Assembly (NCBI GenBank): GCA_050700835.1
Contig: JBOHDX010000022.1
Location: 1 to 52,281, forward strand
From: JBOHDX01 sp050700835
GTDB lineage: Bacteria; Actinomycetota; Actinomycetes; Propionibacteriales; Nocardioidaceae
Direction of reading: 5' to 3'
Length of the DNA: 52,281 nucleotides
In this document: positions 50,391-52,281 of the stretch, one piece after another
Position numbering within the stretch: the first letter of the stretch is position 1
Layout of the letters: each line of letters starts with the position of its first letter
Notes under the pieces: generated by a model
What the model saw: the letters and a program-made list of their open reading frames with translations, nothing else
What the model was told of the DNA's origin: nothing
Database searches by the model: none
Position numbers and translations under genes: made by a program

Positions 50391-52281
50391 TCACTCGGGC
50401 GGAGCCGGTGGGTCGGGTCCGACGGGCGGGTGTTGGAGGCGTTGGCGCACGGTCCAGACGGCGTGGTGGTCTTCGGCTGCTGAGCGGTACCGGGGTGGTG
50501 GTGTGGGTAGGGGGCTGGGTTGGGAGCCCCAGCCCAGGGCGGGTGGGGGTCGGGAGTGGTAGGTGTGGCCGGTGGGCATGGTCCACTCGATGGTGGGTGC
50601 GGCGTTGCGCAGGCTGAGCATGGTCGGTGTGGCCGGTGTCGGGCCGTCGGGACTGCCGACGCCGTCGGTACTGCTGGGACTGCTGACGGCGGGGCTGCTG
50701 GGGTCGGCGGGGCTGCTGGGGTTGGCGGGGTTGGCGGGGTTGGTGGGGGGCAGGGTGCGGACGCTGATGTGGGGGTGGTCGCGCAGGATGTGGGGGTTCT
50801 TGGACAGGGCTTGGGCGTTGCCGGCGGTGGTGGGTCCGCCGCGGGCGTGTTCGCTCAGGTGGTCCAGGTCGCGGATCGCGGCTTGGGAGCCGGGTAGTCG
50901 GCAGGTCTGGTCGCGCCAGCACAGGAACTGGCGCAGGGTGCCGGTGTATCGGCGGGTCTTGGTGTCCATGGCGACCAGCCGCCCGTCGATCGGGTCGCAC
51001 AGCAGCCGCCGCACCAGCACACCCACACCCGCGCCGGCGCCGGTGTGGTTGCCGGTGCCGGTGTGGTTGGCGGTGTGGTTGGCGGTGTGGTTGGCCGTGT
51101 GGTTGGCGGTGTCGGCGATGTGGCGGGCCAGCGCGGCCGGGATGGCGCCGTAGCCGCGCAGCAGGCCGGGCTGGTCGTCCAGGCCGAGCACGGTGCTGGC
51201 GGCCAACACCACCTGCAGCTCGACCCGGGCACCGGCCCGGGCCGGTGCCCGGGGCCAGCCCGGTCCGGTGCGGCCACCGAACGCGGTCGGCAACAGGTCC
51301 TGGTCGGCGGCGTCGTCGGTGCCGTCACAGACCGTGCGGCCGGCGAACGGCTCGGGCACCTCCAGATCCCACGGCACCGGATCCTCCCCCACCGGATCCT
51401 CGGCCACCGGCTCCTTGGCCACCGGCTCCTTGGCCACCGGCTCCTCGCCCGCAGGCTCCGGTGCCGGCCCCGGTGCCGGCTTCGTCGCCGGCCCAGTCGA
51501 GTCGGTGGCTGTTGCGGGCCCGTCGGACGTCGCGTGGTCGGGGTGGGTGTCGGGGTGGGGTGGGCCGAGGACGGCTTGGATGAACAGGTCGCAGATCAGG
51601 GTCTGCAGTGGGCGGGGGTCGCCCTCGGCGCGCAGCGCGGTGGCGCGTTGGGTCAGCTCGGTGTGCACCGCGACGGCTTCCTCGGCCCATAGCTTGGTCC
51701 ACACCACCGCGGTCCCGCCGGTGGGGTCCAGCAGCGACATCCGCCGGTCCGCGCGGGCCCGGGCGCAGCGACGCATCGCGGCTTGGGGGTCGGCGGCCAT
51801 CACCCGGCGCAGCGCGGCGATCTCCAACCGGCCCGGGGTGAGCCGGTCGCGGGTCGCGTCGGCGACCAGCTGGGCGTCGACGCACCGGCGTAGGGCCGGT
51901 TCCAGGTCCGCGGTGGCCTTGACCACCTTGCGCAGCCCGGCCACCGACACCGCACCGGTGCCGGCGCCCAGCAGCGCCACCAGGGCGGGCAGGTCGGCCA
52001 CCGCGGTGACCGCCTCGTCCAGGCGGCCCGCCCCGGTCCGCGGCGCCAGGTTCAGCGCCAGCGCCACCTCGGTGCCCGCCGACCGGCCGGCCAGCCCACC
52101 ACCAAGACCCTGGGCGTGGTCGGCCGCGGACCGGGCCGCGGCCAGCCCGGCCAGGTCGCGCCACTGCTGGGCCACCAGCCGCGCCGTCAACGACTCCACC
52201 GCACCGATCCGGTCCACCAGGTCCCGGGCGCACACCGGTTGCCCGGCCAGCCGCTCCAGCTCACCGGCCCCACGCCTGCAC
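50391..52281 (-). CDS. DUF222 / HNH endonuclease, 5' end cut by the window
   Basis: At least 630 residues; the frame runs off the window edge. DUF222 domain (WRDLAGLAAARSAADHAQG, LAPRTGAGRLDEAV) leads into the HNH nuclease near the C-terminal third (CRLPGSQAAIRDLDHLSEHARGG, GNAQALSKNPH), followed by a Pro/Ser-rich tail. Such proteins occur in many copies in actinobacterial genomes, sometimes beside group II intron or REP-like repeats, with no agreed role. Two low-complexity blocks sit inside: Glu-Pro-Val-Ala-Lys repeats (51375-51449) and Thr-Ala-Asn-His repeats (51061-51108). Confidence 0.85.
   Translation of the reverse strand, partial: CRRGAGELERLAGQPVCARDLVDRIGAVESLTARLVAQQWRDLAGLAAARSAADHAQGLGGGLAGRSAGTEVALALNLAPRTGAGRLDEAVTAVADLPALVALLGAGTGAVSVAGLRKVVKATADLEPALRRCVDAQLVADATRDRLTPGRLEIAALRRVMAADPQAAMRRCARARADRRMSLLDPTGGTAVVWTKLWAEEAVAVHTELTQRATALRAEGDPRPLQTLICDLFIQAVLGPPHPDTHPDHATSDGPATATDSTGPATKPAPGPAPEPAGEEPVAKEPVAKEPVAEDPVGEDPVPWDLEVPEPFAGRTVCDGTDDAADQDLLPTAFGGRTGPGWPRAPARAGARVELQVVLAASTVLGLDDQPGLLRGYGAIPAALARHIADTANHTANHTANHTANHTGTGNHTGAGAGVGVLVRRLLCDPIDGRLVAMDTKTRRYTGTLRQFLCWRDQTCRLPGSQAAIRDLDHLSEHARGGPTTAGNAQALSKNPHILRDHPHISVRTLPPTNPANPANPSSPADPSSPAVSSPSSTDGVGSPDGPTPATPTMLSLRNAAPTIEWTMPTGHTYHSRPPPALGWGSQPSPLPTPPPRYRSAAEDHHAVWTVRQRLQHPPVGPDPPAPPE
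51061..51108 (-). repeat. Four 12-bp units coding Thr-Ala-Asn-His
   Basis: GTGTGGTTGGCG x4 on the plus strand (third ends in C), in frame inside the HNH gene. Confidence 0.9.
51375..51449 (-). repeat. Five 15-bp units coding Glu-Pro-Val-Ala-Lys-like repeats
   Basis: CACCGGCTCCTTGGC and variants on the plus strand at 51375, 51390, 51405, 51420 and 51435, in frame in the HNH gene. Confidence 0.88.

Noticed and set aside
50177..50617. Plus-strand frame between the phosphatidyltransferase and the HNH gene
   Set aside because: Second half overlaps the HNH gene tail; Gly/Arg/Val-rich there and no ribosome site.

Overview
The window is high-GC actinobacterial chromosome. Support for this: RbpA, polyprenol-phosphate-mannose synthase next to Lnt, a SigK/RskA pair, a DinB-fold protein of the mycothiol-linked type, a DUF222-HNH endonuclease, and the gene run pgsA-like / DUF881 / DUF1290 / DUF881 / gcvH / garA / MerR (ftsR) / bifunctional nuclease / MerR / gcvP, which from memory matches the M. 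tuberculosis Rv1822-Rv1832 order. Lnt and Ppm1 are separate proteins and GarA has an N-terminal zinc ribbon; together these suggest Propionibacteriales or a relative rather than Mycobacterium, but the genus is not settled. There is no prophage, CRISPR array, intact IS element, rRNA or tRNA that I can see.

Layout. 1-5.3 kb: tail of a surface-type protein, lnt-ppm1, fxsA, a 22-bp repeat array, rbpA behind a GGAAT-N18-GTT (sigma-R type) promoter, and a decayed UMF1-type MFS transporter. 5.3-13.9 kb: glycerophosphodiesterase, a small zinc-finger protein, an XRE-HTH/MurA-like fusion preceded by two translationally coupled paralogous APC permeases, a remnant SGNH hydrolase running into adenosine deaminase, and an aldo/keto reductase. 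13.9-19.5 kb: sulfotransferase plus class IV aminotransferase, a secreted small protein, a monooxygenase-fold protein plus cupin-SnoaL protein, a frameshifted AIM24-like gene, and an SPFH-ribbon-helix-helix operon with a palindromic operator. 19.5-22 kb: a gene-poor stretch with a dif-like site, long palindromes, short tandem arrays, three copies of one hairpin and three DnaA-box-like 9-mers at 21-bp spacing. 22-34.9 kb: VIT1-type transporter, hydrolase/membrane operon, MDR oxidoreductase, pepN, fdhD, sbcD-sbcC, sigK-rskA, DUF5999. 35-41.3 kb: tldD-tldE, DinB-fold protein, a 46-residue basic protein, fatty acid desaturase, beta-lactamase-fold protein. 41.3-50 kb: the glycine cleavage / GarA / MerR / DUF881 block on the minus strand. 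50.4 kb-end: a DUF222-HNH endonuclease cut by the window edge.

Two threads run across the window. First, many start codons lie 6-8 nt after a TANNNT hexamer with no Shine-Dalgarno sequence, which suggests widespread leaderless mRNAs. Second, several genes are broken or residual (MFS, SGNH hydrolase, AIM24). The most interesting places are the dif-like, repeat-rich interval at 19.5-22 kb, the HTH-MurA fusion with its leaderless promoter, the SPFH/RHH operon and its operator, and the tandem AACCCTC-N11-GAGGGTT sites in front of the second MerR gene. All promoter, operator and dif calls were read by eye.
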